Part shown: one piece after another, positions 1-11,500 of the stretch
Position numbering within the stretch: the stretch's first letter is position 1
Layout of the letters: every line of letters begins with the position of its first letter
The notes under the pieces: model-generated
Seen by the model: the letters and a program-made list of their open reading frames with translations, nothing else
What the model was told of the DNA's origin: nothing
Database searches by the model: none
Made by a program: the position numbers and the translations under genes
Assembly: GCA_963556495.2 (NCBI GenBank)
Contig: OY747703.1
Span: 26,803,796 to 26,867,795 of the forward strand
Length of the DNA stretch: 64,000 nucleotides
Source of the DNA: Valencia hispanica
Taxonomy: Eukaryota; Chordata; Actinopteri; Cyprinodontiformes; Valenciidae
Direction of reading: 5' to 3'

Positions 1-170
1 CTAAATCTGGAGGAGCTGAAGAGATCCACAGCCCCTGTGAGAGAATCTACTAAAAGGACTATTAGGCGTATACTCCTCCGATTTGGCCGTTATAGGCGCG
101 TGGTAAGAAGAAAGTAATTGGTCAATGGTAGCCATTCAACAAAGTATTGTTTCATGGTGTCATAGCATGT
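1..170 (+). mobile_element. Tc1-like transposon fragment, truncated by the window edge
   Basis: The first bases read as the DNA-binding part of a fish Tc1-like transposase gene: a 'ctggaggagctgaagagatc' block followed by 'gagaatctac' and 'aaggactattaggcg'. The same block recurs at about 47.9 kb and 58.6 kb in this window. The reading frame is decayed and there is no terminal inverted repeat, so this is a dead fragment. Family level below Tc1/mariner is not assigned. Confidence 0.6.
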
Positions 171-1910
171 GGTGAAGATGGACCCAAATGCAGGGAGGAG
201 GGTGGCAATCTCATTTTCAAGATGAACATTTAATGAAAGTCTAATGACACATAATGACAGTAGGAGCTAACATTGACACAATGACAAAACACATGTTTTG
301 CCTGTGAGTGACAAAAACAGCAACAACCAAAAATAATTTAACTGCAAAACCTTAGTGAGCAACAGAACACTAAAACCTACAGAGCTTGACGCAGGGAGGC
401 GGAATGCAAATGTACATCATACTTTCAGGATTTTACTTGAAAATAAATTCGACTTTACAATTGTGTTGCTTGGTAAACCTACCCCCCAAAATTCCATAGT
501 TCTTGGTTTTAACAAAAAATGTAAAAAGGTAAGACGATATGAAAACGTCCACAGGGCACTGTAAGCATCCGTCATGTAAGAAATCTTACATAAAGCAGAA
601 CTTCCAGTTTCTCAAGTCAGCCTCTGTCCTAACTGTATTATAGGTGGATTACCAAATGAAATGAATTCCTTTTGTTTCAAAAGTTTTATTTAAATGTAGT
701 AAAGTATATATAAAAAGGGACTTTTAAAAACTGTAAAAACAAGTCTACTGCCATTTATGTTGTGTTTCACTTTGTGTTGCTCAATGTATCCATGACATTT
801 TAAACAACTGCTAATTTCCCCATTTAAAATCTACGGCTACAGATTAATAAACCATTTAGCCACTTTAAGGTTACCAAAATGAGGTAATTTGTTAACTGCT
901 CTTCCGTAGAGTCTTTAAAATCGTATTTTAATTTCACATTCATTTCCTTGCAGCAGAAGCATTATGGCAGGTGTAACTGCAAGTTGTGTCAGACTGTGAA
1001 GCTCTCTTGTGGAACATAAATCCATCCTAAACCTGTCCTATAAAACCCTAAACTGTTTTGCCAAGTGTTTCAAACCCAGCAGCCCTGAAAGACAGATGAC
1101 CTTCTAATTTGGGATCTCAGTTCAATAAGTGCTTTGAAACTACTCCGTTTAGCCCCCCTGTGCTTGAATGATTAGACATTGATAGCAGTGTGCAGATTGT
1201 CAGTTCGGTCCTGTCAGGCTGGAAAGCTTGAAAAACCCCATAAATGCCTCTAGGTTGGCACACCATTAGAGCAGCAACCCTCAGAATAATCCATCAGTGG
1301 CTGTAGGCGGACTGCTTCTGGCAGTAAATTACACAGAGTGACACCAGAGAGACTTTCATGGTGATGAAGTCTAACATAGAAAATGAAAGGAACCTGTACA
1401 CAGACTGAGGAAGGAAGTATGAAATAGAAGTTATACTTGTTAACATCAAATAGATTCTCCTGTCAGCTGTTACTTTGCTCAAATATATTAGAAATATCCA
1501 ATCTTTTTAGCTAAATATAATTTTTCCAGTTCCGAGTAAGAGTGTGACTGGCTACTAAGTTATGTTTTAGATTGCACTCTGAGCCATCTGTGGTCTTTGA
1601 ACATTCATTAATCACATGAAAATCTATTTTATTTTTAATGTACCTTAACTATTGACTATGAAGATGTTTAGATAGAGTAAGTCATTAAAAAGGTCCAACC
1701 TGCTGCAAAAAAAATACACATCAAAAATACAATTCAATTTCTAAATACAATATTAATCCTGAAGCACAATTAGATATTGGTGAAACTGTAAATGTTCAGG
1801 TTTCTTCAAAAAGTTAATTTAGACGGTGTTTATGCTAACATCTAATTGTCATGTTTGTGTGTTAAATAGGAAAATAAATAGCAAAATAAACTTAAATGAT
1901 ATAATTGTAA
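171..1910. other. Gene-free stretch, no recognised feature
   Basis: AT-rich sequence with stop codons in all frames and only short chance ORFs. Bases 171-340 resemble the edge of the purine-rich repeat described at 1911-2570 (a 'gacccaaatgcaggg' start followed by A-rich text), but I cannot delimit it. Nothing else is supported. Confidence 0.5.
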
Positions 1911-2570
1911 CAAAACAAAACAAGCACAATAAACTTACAGCACTGGGAGAACCAATAAATGCAGACATAAGGAAGAAACAGGAACTGGGCAGGAACCAGA
2001 CAGGGGAAGAATGACGACGGACCAGCAAGTAGTGAGTGAATGAAAGCAGAATATATACTGGGGAGGAAATGAGGAAGTGAGAGGAGACCAATGACCAATT
2101 AGGGGAATCAGATGCAGGTGAGAGGGAGAGAGCAGGTGGAAACAATCAGCTGGGAAGAGAGGTAGAATGGTTAGGGAGAGAGAAAACTCTTAAGAAGCTA
2201 AAGATAGTATGTCTGGAAGGGAATCTAAAGGAAACACTGGAAAACAGAAGGAAGAAATAAATAGTAAACTATCTAGAGGGAATAAACTAAGGAAACAAAT
2301 GAGGACACAAACAAAAAAGGTGAAAATATCTTAGAGCAAGAAGAAGAAACAGAAACAAGGAAGTGCCAGAATAAACTAATGAAGACAAGGAATAATCTAA
2401 CATGAAAAAAACTAGATAAGGAAAAGAACAGAAGTTTAAACACAAACAGGAGGGACAAAACAAGAAAGCAGCTTGGGGCACAGAGGGGAAGAAAATCAAG
2501 TGGAAGGGAAAAAAGCAAAATCCAGAGAACCTGACACAAATAAAAAAGTAACGGCAAATATCTCAAAAAG
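1911..2570. repeat. Purine-rich interspersed repeat, copy 1
   Basis: A long strand-asymmetric tract rich in A and G. It shares its word order with a second copy at about 40.72-41.05 kb: 'aggaaccagacaggg', then a run containing 'gaggaagtgag' or 'gaggaaatgac', then 'caggtgagag', then 'agataacatgtct' or 'agatagtatgtct'. Two dispersed copies show that it is a repeat. I see no coding frame or terminal repeats and do not classify it. Confidence 0.5.
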
Positions 2571-2739
2571 AATAAATTGCCGAGTGCAACAGAGCTACTG
2601 CATAACTAATTCTAGGGTCTAAAGAAAGGCCTTGTGTAAACTCAGTCTTTTAAACACAGACTTTAAACTGTTTAAAGAATAATAATAATGAACAGAAGCT
2701 GATTTGAGTTAAAATATGTGACAAGGATATTAGGAAATG

Positions 2740-4810
2740 CAACTTATTGTCTGATAGAAGTTTGAGCACTATTAACATACACAGGGAAACTCTGCTGTGT
2801 GGAAATGCCAATTGTGGAAATAGGGAGCACATAAATGAGATATGTTCTATATACCAGAACATTATTGGCTATCTGGATAATGACAGCAGGTTCCTGTGCC
2901 ACAAAAAGTCAATAAAGCACGAGTCACTACCTGGGTGGGCAGATCATGCTTCTTTGTTGCATGCTGAGTCTAGAACAGCTTATAAGGACTGGGTAGCTGC
3001 TGGAAAACCAAGTTCTGGGTCGACATTGGAGGATGAGAAAACTGCTAATGCTAAATTAAAAAATGCTGTATGTTTTATTAAAAGGAATGAGCAGAGAATT
3101 CAGGCTAACTCCATGGCAAAAAACTCCAGCACAATAATGTGTCTGAGTTTTGGAAGGAGATAAAGCTCATTAATATTAGTAAGCCACTGATGCCAGCAAC
3201 TATTGATGGGCTTACTGGAGATAAGAATATTGCTGAATGATGGAAGATTCATTATTGTAGACTCTTTAACTGTGTAAATACTGAAAGGTTTAATGTTGGC
3301 AATATTGGCTATAGTAACTGTATGTTTGTTTGACCGGAGGAGGTACGTCTTGCTATTGAGAAAATGCTCTCAAATAAAGCTTGCGTTCCCGACCAGTTAT
3401 CAGCAGAGCACTTGAAGTAAGTCGTAGAGCTCATGTGTTACTTTCGTTGTGCTTCACAGGATTTCTAAAGCATGGCATTCTTCCTGATTCCATGTTATCA
3501 GTTCTTTTAAATCCAGTAGTAAAAGAAAAAAAACTCAGAAGATATCTTATAATGATAATATTAGACCAATTGCTTTGGCAAGTGTATTGTCTAAAGTGTT
3601 CGAACACATTTTATTGGAAAGACTTCAAGAATATATAGTAACAACTGATAATTAGTTTGGCTTTTAAAAAAGTAAGCTTAGTACTGATTTATGTATATAC
3701 GCTTTGAAGGAAATCGTAGGTAAATCCAAGAGACAGTTTTTATGTGTTTTTTAGATGCCTCCAAAGCTTATAACAGAGTCAACCATCACAAGCTTTTTTT
3801 AAATTGCGAAGCAGGTGGGTACCGGCATATTTAATCAGGATCCTGCATTTTTGGTACTTTCATCAATCAAGGCAAGTTTAGTGGGGTACAGAGGTTTCTG
3901 AACCTTTTTATGTCTCTAATGGTGTCAGACAAGGTGGAATTCCTTCTCCTGGTATTTTTAACCTGTTCCTTGATGAACTGTCTGTGGAATTAACTGCTTG
4001 TAAAACTGGGTGTATGGTGGCCAATGTTCTTGTAAATCCTTTATTGTATGCAGACGACTTGGTCCTCCTGTCTCCTTACAGTGCTGGCCTGCAGAAGCTA
4101 CTTAGGGTCTGTGCTAGGTATGGCGTCCAGTTTGACATCATGTTTAACCCTAAAAAAATGGTTGTTATGATTGCTGCAACTAAAGATGATCAGAAGCTGA
4201 ATTTTCCATCCTTTCATTTAGCGGATCAAGCCTTGGATGTGGTGGGTACAGTGAAATATCTTGGTCACGTTCTCAGGAGTGATTTGTGTGGTGATGATGA
4301 TGTGAAGAGACAGTGCTGTAAGTTGTATATGCAAGCAAATACTTTGGCACGTAAATTCAGCATGTGTTCTGATGACGTTAAAGTGGCTCTTTTCCGAGCT
4401 TATTGTACTTCCTTCTATACAGCTAATCTGTGGTGTGATTACAGAAAATCAGTAATGAGGAAACTGCAAGCGGCTTATCAGGATGCCTTTAGAGTTTTCC
4501 TTGGGCTTCCAAGATGGACATTTGCAAGTCGAATGTTTGTGAATAGCAATGTTCCTACTTTTCATGCCTTACTGAGGAATCACATGTACAGATTTGTGTC
4601 TGTCAGATAACACTGTAGTCAGAGCTCTGTCAACTTTAACATACAGTGACATGAGGCTTTCGTTATGCCTTTTTAAACATTGGAATAACTGTGTGTATGC
4701 TCAGTGATGTACATGTTCCAATTTTCTAATTGTTTTTAATTATTTTCTTTTTGTACACTTAGATATGGAAAATTCATTTTGTCCAGAGATAAAAGCTTGA
4801 TAATAAAAAG
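2740..4810 (+). mobile_element. Decayed non-LTR retrotransposon (endonuclease-RT linker and RT)
   Basis: An open stretch at 2747-3163 reads as the linker between endonuclease and reverse transcriptase (PGW..H, then KRNEQRIQA). Text up to 3.98 kb continues the RT in broken frames with stops and frameshifts. From 3984 to 4610 a 208-residue open frame carries the RT catalytic box YADD (bases about 4047-4058), followed by NPKK, KYLGH and a C-terminal region with LWCDY. The element is a pseudogene: several frames are needed to read it and no intact 5' end is visible. An A-rich tail ends near 4810. A jockey-superclade LINE is likely, but the clade is not fixed. Confidence 0.8.
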
Positions 4811-5195
4811 GGTGTTTATAATTCACATCAGACTGTAAAAGAAAGAGTTAGTGGCACAAAGAATCTGTTGTCCAAAAACAGGTTTGGTTTGGCTATGAAT
4901 AACTGTTAGTAAATGCTAAAGGTAATTATTGACATCATTAGAAATTTTGATCAAAATTACCTAGTCGGGGCACCACCTGATTATCAGGAAATAATAGCCA
5001 AATATTTTTCGGTCTCAGTTATTGCTTATGAATATCTGTCTGATAAGGCTATGGTATTATGTACAAAAGATACATCTAAAAGGTGAATACAAGAGATTGA
5101 AGTTCAGCACTGATGTTCTTAAACAGCATACAATATGAAAAACACACAAACAACTTCTTTTCAAAACATGAAAGTTTAACAAAACAATTCTTCCT
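4811..5195. other. Gene-free stretch, nothing recognised
   Basis: AT-rich intergenic sequence between the LINE tail and a SINE-like unit. No frame, motif or repeat border can be supported. Confidence 0.5.
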
Positions 5196-5530
5196 TCCTA
5201 CCTCCTGAGCCACAGGACGACCGTGACTCAGGAGGTAGGAGTTTTTCCTGTAACCATTGCGGTTTGAACCCCCCTACTCCGTCCGCCTCGGTTGTTGTGT
5301 CCAGACTCCTTGGGCAAGACACTTCGCCTGCCTTGCCTACTGGTGGTGGTCAGAGGACGTGGTGGCATTAATGTACAGTGTACAGTCAATGTGCCCTGGG
5401 GCAGCTGTGGCTACTATGTAGCTTACCATCACCAGTGTGTGAGTGGGTGAATGACTAAATGTAGTCCTGAGAACTGCTTTGGTCCTCAGGACTACATAAA
5501 GCACTATACAAGTACAGGCCATTTACCATT
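5196..5530 (+). repeat. tRNA-derived SINE-like repeat with inverted head
   Basis: From about 5223 the sequence reads like a Pol III SINE: a 'gtgactcaggaggtagg' start, then a B-box-like 'ggtttgaacccc' about 45 bases on, then a tRNA-unrelated body and 'aagcactatacaagtacagg' near the 3' end. The head is duplicated in inverted orientation: 5196-5213 and 5223-5240 form an 18-base inverted repeat with one mismatch around a 9-base spacer. No coding content. Confidence 0.55.
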
Positions 5531-6170
5531 TTTTTAAAATCAACTGGGGGGGGTCGGTTCCTAATTCCAGTAGTCATTCGGTGGGAGGCGGTGTACACCC
5601 TGGACTGGTCCCATGTCCATTTTGACAAAGTAATGTTTCCTTAAATAATTGAGTCAGAAATCAATAAACTTTTGGACAATTCATTCTTAATTAACCAGTC
5701 ACCAGTAAGCGACAGATTACTGTCACAAAATGGCGGCTTAAAACAGAAATAAAGAAGCTAGCATTTTAGCACTATTTTAGCAATCTCTTTTAGTCTTGTG
5801 TACTTACAAGCACCGCTAAAACAATATTAATTTTTTTATGACTGCCAGTCGTTTGCAACAGCTGACAAATGGAGAAAGCTATTTTGTAAACAGCAGAATA
5901 ATTAGCCTAACATTACCTGCTAGGATAATAGATACAATTTGACTGTTTTAAGGAATATATGGACATATTTTATACAGTTAGTGAGGAGAGATGAAAGACA
6001 AAAAATACCAATAAATTGGAGGAGCTTTCTGCGGTGGGAGTGGGGGAAAAACAAGGGAAAGGTCATTGAGATGAATGGGAAAAGGGGAGCCTTTGCCAGA
6101 TGAACAAACAAAAAGGGGAAACTCCATTGGCTGCTGCTCGACTAGCGTGTGGGGCCAAGGTTTCTTTTCT
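5531..6170. other. Gene-free stretch, nothing recognised
   Basis: AT-rich DNA with no frame longer than chance and no repeat edge I can place. Confidence 0.4.
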
Positions 6171-6171
6171 C

Positions 6172-6315
6172 TCAGCTCCAGGGGTCACTGTCCGGCCTAA
6201 AGCAAGAAGAGCAGGGGCCAGCTGGGGAAGTGTCGGCTCTCTCAGGGCAGTGGACGCAGTCCCAGGTGCTTTACCTTTCTTCGTGAAGAAGGATGGTCCT
6301 CTTCACAATATAGCC
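6172..6315 (-). CDS. Possible last two exons of an unidentified gene
   Basis: Two short blocks on the minus strand fit spliced coding sequence. The upstream block (6315-6275, 41 nt) follows a pyrimidine tract ending in CAG and is followed by the donor GTAAAG. The downstream block starts at 6196 after a strong acceptor (CTCTTCTTGCTTTAG), and a TGA lies at 6174-6172. The intervening intron would be 78 nt, a normal size for a fish. Joined, they read GYIVKRTILLHEERPDSDPWS and stop. I do not recognise this protein end, and no further upstream exon was found before wiz at 8.5 kb. The split frame and good splice signals are what is seen. That this is a real gene is inference and could be chance. Confidence 0.3.
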
Positions 6316-6419
6316 CTGGGAGATGAAGGGACAAAGAGACAGAAAGTCCTTTCTCCCCATGACATCACAGTTTCCCCTGCTGAAACTCTTCCTCAAATCT
6401 GAGAGAGGATTAATGCAGC

Positions 6420-7080
6420 CCATTCAAACCCTGACCATTTAGGTACAGGGCAGGGTGAGCTGGATCAAACCAGAGGTGAAGGAGGGTGGGACTAAAACTT
6501 TGCAATTAATTATATTTATTAATTGCTTGGTAGTTTAAAAAATTGAGAATTAACAGAGTTATTAAATGTGTGTTTGTGCAGGGAGCAACCAGAGTTCTAT
6601 GTGGTAAAAAAAGTGAAAGAGCAAAAACATAAATTTGCTGCCTGATTTTTCCAAATGGGGGTGCAGTCGCTCCATTGTTCAGGCACCCATAGCAGAGACA
6701 ATAAGAATGCCGTTTCTGAGGCAAAACTATGAAATGCAGAGAAGTTGTGTAATGCAGTCCAGCCATCCTGGGCTGCAATACCTGGTCACAGCTGCCAGAT
6801 GTAGTCAACTCCAAGCAAAAGATGTGTGTCAGTTCTCAGAAAGTTGTTATGCAACTAAATAATATTCAAAAATTCTCATGGATGCTAAATCTTCAAGGAT
6901 TTTTCAATTCATATAGTAAATGGATGAGTTTGTAAAGAAAAATACAAACATTCCTAATTTTATGAGTATCCTAATATTCTTTTTCTCACTTTCTGTAGAG
7001 CTATAAAAAAGTTCAGATATACTTTATAAAGTTGGATTTTGTTAGTGCATATATTTAAGATAAGTTTGAAGGCCACTGTA
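6420..7080. other. Gene-free stretch, nothing recognised
   Basis: Chance ORFs on both strands overlap each other between 6.5 and 6.87 kb without codon bias or family signatures. No repeat border can be set. Confidence 0.4.
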
Positions 7081-7140
7081 AAAATATTTATTCAAATTCA
7101 ATTCAATTCCAAATATTGTAACTCCTATTATTCAAGGTTC

Positions 7141-7890
7141 TTCAAAGAGTTGTTCTAAACGATGCCTGTAGGAAGGATCTCCTGTTGCCGTTTGTATTGC
7201 AGCGAGTGTGAAAAAGCCTCTGACTGAAGACACTCTGTTGTTGTATGATAGTCTTATGAAGAGGATGCTCAAGGTTATCCATAATGTTCCCGATTTTATG
7301 AAGAATCCTTCTTTGCATTATCACTGATTCCACAGTCGCCCCCAGAACAGAACCACCCTTCTTTATCAGGTGGTTGAGCCGTTTTAAGTCCCTGGCTCTG
7401 ATGCTGCTACCCCAACAGATGATAGCACTCTCCACAAAAGACTTATAGAAGATATGCAGGATCTGGCTGCAAATACTGAGGGGCTGAAGCTTCCTCAAGA
7501 AGTAGAGTCTGCCCTGTCCATTCCTGTGGACGGCTTCACTGTTGTACCTTCAGTTCAGTCTGTTGTCCAGGTGAATACTGAGATATTTATACTCAACTTC
7601 TCCCAGGATGGGAATAGTGTTTGACCTAACCCTGTTTCTCTTGAAAGCTACAATCATTTCCTTTGTTTTGCTCATTTAGGATGATTGTTCCCACACCATG
7701 ACACAAAGCGGTCCACCAGCTCGCTGTACCATCTCTGATATTCGTGACATAGTAGAGTAAAAAAACACAGAAGGGAAACATGACAAGTTTTATTTACAGG
7801 TAAAATAGACTTAAACAAAAACAGCCAGGATCTATGAAATGTATGCATTAATGCTAACAACCTGTTATTTTTTAATCTCAAAGGAAAAAG
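7141..7890 (-). mobile_element. LINE fragment: C-terminal part of a reverse transcriptase ORF
   Basis: Read on the minus strand, 7830 to 7141 gives the RT thumb and C-terminal region of a fish non-LTR element: YSELVDRFVSWCG, then KTKEMIVAFKRNR, KYLSIHLDN, RLYFLRKLQPLSICSQ, then CWGSSIRARDLKRLNHLIKKGGSVLG and HPLHKTI. An in-frame stop near 7535 and a frame change near 7690 show that it is dead. The catalytic YADD box is missing, so this is a 5'-truncated copy, as usual for LINEs. It differs from the elements at 2.7-4.8 kb and 23.8-25.9 kb. Confidence 0.75.
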
Positions 7891-8430
7891 ACGGTTAATA
7901 AACTATCAGTAAAGCCTCTTATCAAAACCATGAATAATGAATGTTTAGTTTTTAGTCTATGCAGTTTAGAAATTACCGAAAACTATGAAAAAATAAATGT
8001 GACAAAATTTGATTTCTTTAACTTGCATCTTACATTTTAAAAAAAGCACAAAAACTTTATAAAATATACATTCAACAAAAAGCATGTAATAAATGACCCA
8101 GGAGGCATACAGTTATCTTATTAAGAAAATGATTTGGGGACATTTTTGCAACAGTATCAGACAACCTTTTGCAAAAGTTAATTAATACATAAAATTATTT
8201 TAAAACAATTTATTTTAAATTCATTAGTCATTTTTTAAGTATACAATATAAATGTGACCAGTAAGTAGAAAACATACAAAATAAGAAATTTAATTTGCTC
8301 AAAAAAGAAGAAATTCTATAACAGGAGGAGAAAGCTCTGTGATCAGAACCTTGTGTATAAAATATTACCTTTACCTGAGTGGGTTACACTGAGCTGCCAC
8401 TCTCTCATGTCTGCCCTCCCATGGAATAGA
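7891..8430. other. Intergenic stretch downstream of wiz
   Basis: AT-rich sequence with no recognised element, lying just past the likely end of the wiz transcript. Minus-strand AATAAA hexamers occur near 8447-8454 and 8527-8532 and could serve as wiz poly(A) signals. Confidence 0.4.
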
Positions 8431-8536
8431 AGAGAACGTGTATTCATTTATTTGTTTAAACCGACATAAATACATTGTTTCTCTGCGGAGTCTGGAACAG
8501 AAAACTCATAGCACTGTTTGGAGAACATTTATTAGT

Positions 8537-11500
8537 CTATACAGCCACCGGATGGACAAGTGCTGGAGAGGCAGGAGGAGGAGATGCAGCAGCAGGAGGA
8601 GGAGCCTCTTTACCCTTGTACCCCAGAGACAGGATGTGTTTCTGCAGGTGGGTGATCCACTTCTCTTGAACAGACAGAGGTCCGTGAAACACTTCATCAC
8701 AGAACCTGTTCGGCAGGACAAGCAACAGTGAACTAAAGATAATCCATATAGTTTAAAGCTGAATCCAATGAATGTATCATTTGTTTGAAGGAAAACATTT
8801 ACTTACTCACCTGCACTTGAGGGAGTAGATTTTCCCCACCAGCTTGACCAGTGGAGTCAGAGGAGGCTTTGGCAGCATAGCAGGGATGTTGCCGGACCGT
8901 GACGGCTGCCGAGAGTGCGAGTGGCGATTTTCATCCCCTGAAGACACTCCATGTTGTGGCGCATGGACCCCTGACACCGAGAGGATTGGCATGAACAAAA
9001 ACAAACCTATACAGTAATTATTCTGCTCTTTCTGGACCTGTCCTCTCTCACCCCTCGCGGTTCGGATGCCGTGGTCCTTCCTGCTTGGTTTGTGCTCGTG
9101 ATGCTGCAGAGAAGAGTTCTGGCTGCTGCTCGGCACAGGGTCAGAATGTATCGACGTCGAGGGCAAAGAAGAAGATCTCTGGGACTAAAAGAAAAGACAA
9201 GAAAGTTAATTACCTGGTTGTGGCACTCTTTGTGGCAAACACTGCTTATAACTGCAAATGAGTCTTTTACATCGCTGTGATAGAATTCTTTTGGCCCATT
9301 TCTCTTTGAAGAATTGTTTGAATTTAACGCCTCCACGATCTGCTCCATTCTCGAGGCGTGCTTCAGCTAAAGGTCAAACTAGTAGACGGACGCTTTCCTT
9401 CAAAACCTTCTGCGAAACGGCAGATTTCATGAATGCGTCGAGCCATACACCCTCACACTGCCACCATTATGTTTGACCGATGTTCTTTTGCGACGGACGC
9501 CTTCCAAAAAGTTCCACTCTTGTTTCATCAGTCCATGAGACATTTTCTTTTAAGTTTTAGAGATCATTAAGACATTTTTTTGGGTAACAAGATGTTTTTG
9601 TTTTTTTGGTTAACAGTGGTTATCATTTAGTCTTGTTCATGTTGCCTGACAGGTTCTTTTTAGGTGATTTTGGCCATTGAAATTGAACTCCAGGTCTAAT
9701 TACTTTTTCACATAGAGCCATAATAAATTTAATCTTCATTTGAAAACTGCATTTTGTATCAAGGTTGTCTTTGTCAAATATTAAAATGTGTTTGATGGTC
9801 TCAAACAGAAGGAGGAAAAAAATTTTTTTACAGCGCTGTATAAAAGCATCCACTTCCATTTACCAATCATGTCTAAAAGAATGAATATTTTCAATGCAGA
9901 GCTCACTTTCTTGATGTAAAGGTCCCCGTAGCGGTAGCGTCTGGTTATCTCTGCCACCTTGTTGGGGTCTCGGCGGATCAACTCGCTGAGGGTTTCGATC
10001 GGTGAAGTCGCTCCATCCGCCTTCCACTCGTACAGACCCAGCTGTCTGAGGTGGGCCCGACAATGACTGGCCAGCGCCTTGCGGTTCTCAAAGTCGAATC
10101 CACAGAGCTCACAGGTGGCATCTGACACAAGCAGCAACACGTGGGTCATGTTTTTGAACAACACAGTGACCTGGTTACAAATCATGTTGTTGGGCTGTTC
10201 TGTCGTGGCTCTTATGAGAAGAGACTTAAGTCACTTCTTAATTACTTAGAATATAACTGAAAAGTGTATTTTAGATGTTTAATCTATAAAAGTAAAACAC
10301 ATACATAACATGTATTCAATACATATAAGATCATATATTTCCTCTTCATTTTGAGGATTATGGGTTACAGCTGATGAATCCAGAGACTCAGTTACTCAGA
10401 AAATGTGAAAATTATCTGAGAACAGATGTTGTGTTATGGTCCACCCAATCATAGAGACAACTGCTGACTTGACAGTTCTCCAGCAGACAGTCAGGGTAAG
10501 CCACTCAAGGTCATTGCTAATGAAGCCGGCTGTTCACAGAGCGCTGCATCCAAGCATAATAAAGGTAAGTGGAAGAAAAAAAAGTGTGGTAGGAAAAGTG
10601 CACAAGCAATAGGGATTACAGCAGCCTTCAAAGTCCACTAAAGAGATCCTGGACATTTAGCAGCAACTGTTACATTCATTTTGTGAAGCCACTCCTGAAC
10701 GGCGTGAGCATCTTACCAGGGCTAAAGAAGGCTGCTATCAAAGCCACGTGCCCTTCCTTTCCACCTCTGCTATAGGCTGATCGCCTCCGTTCCGTGCTGC
10801 ATTGATGGAGTAATTCATTCAAAGGGAGCCCCAACCAAGTATTGCACACAGTATGCTGTACAAGACAGTGAACACATTTTTAAGTAGGGGAAAAAAAAAT
10901 CTGCATTAAAAAAATCCTGTTTTTATTAGTCTGATGTAATTCATATTTTTCTGAGAAACTGAGTGCTGTGTTTTCGTTAGCTGTGAGCCATAACCACTCG
11001 AATAAACACTTGAAATAATGTGTAATCGGTAAATTAACTTGAAGCTATTCTCATTGATGGAGGTGCGCCTGTATGGTGGAAACATCATAATCATGTTTTC
11101 CATGCCTGATCCAACAACATATAGTGCAGAGAAGGAGCAAATAATGCATCCACTGCTCTTCACATTCATTGGCACCTCTAGTAAAGAAATGTAAAAAGCT
11201 TGCAGTTCCATGAACTGATACTGCAAAATTGTTAAAGAATTAAACATTTAATTTCATCCTATGATATTTACTCACCAAGATTTGGGACGGCAGTTTTCCC
11301 ATATGAAGTTTTGTCTTTCATTGAATAGTCAACAGGCATTGCTGAAGAGTTGGAAGCTCCTTCCCTGGATGGGAGGCTCTCCCGGGGTGGCCTTTTGGAG
11401 GCTTGCGGACTCCACGATGCTTTGCCCACTGCTGAAGATCCGCTCTGTATGGACTCTTTCCTTTCTTCCCGCCGCAACATGACCTCTTTTAGAAGGTCAA

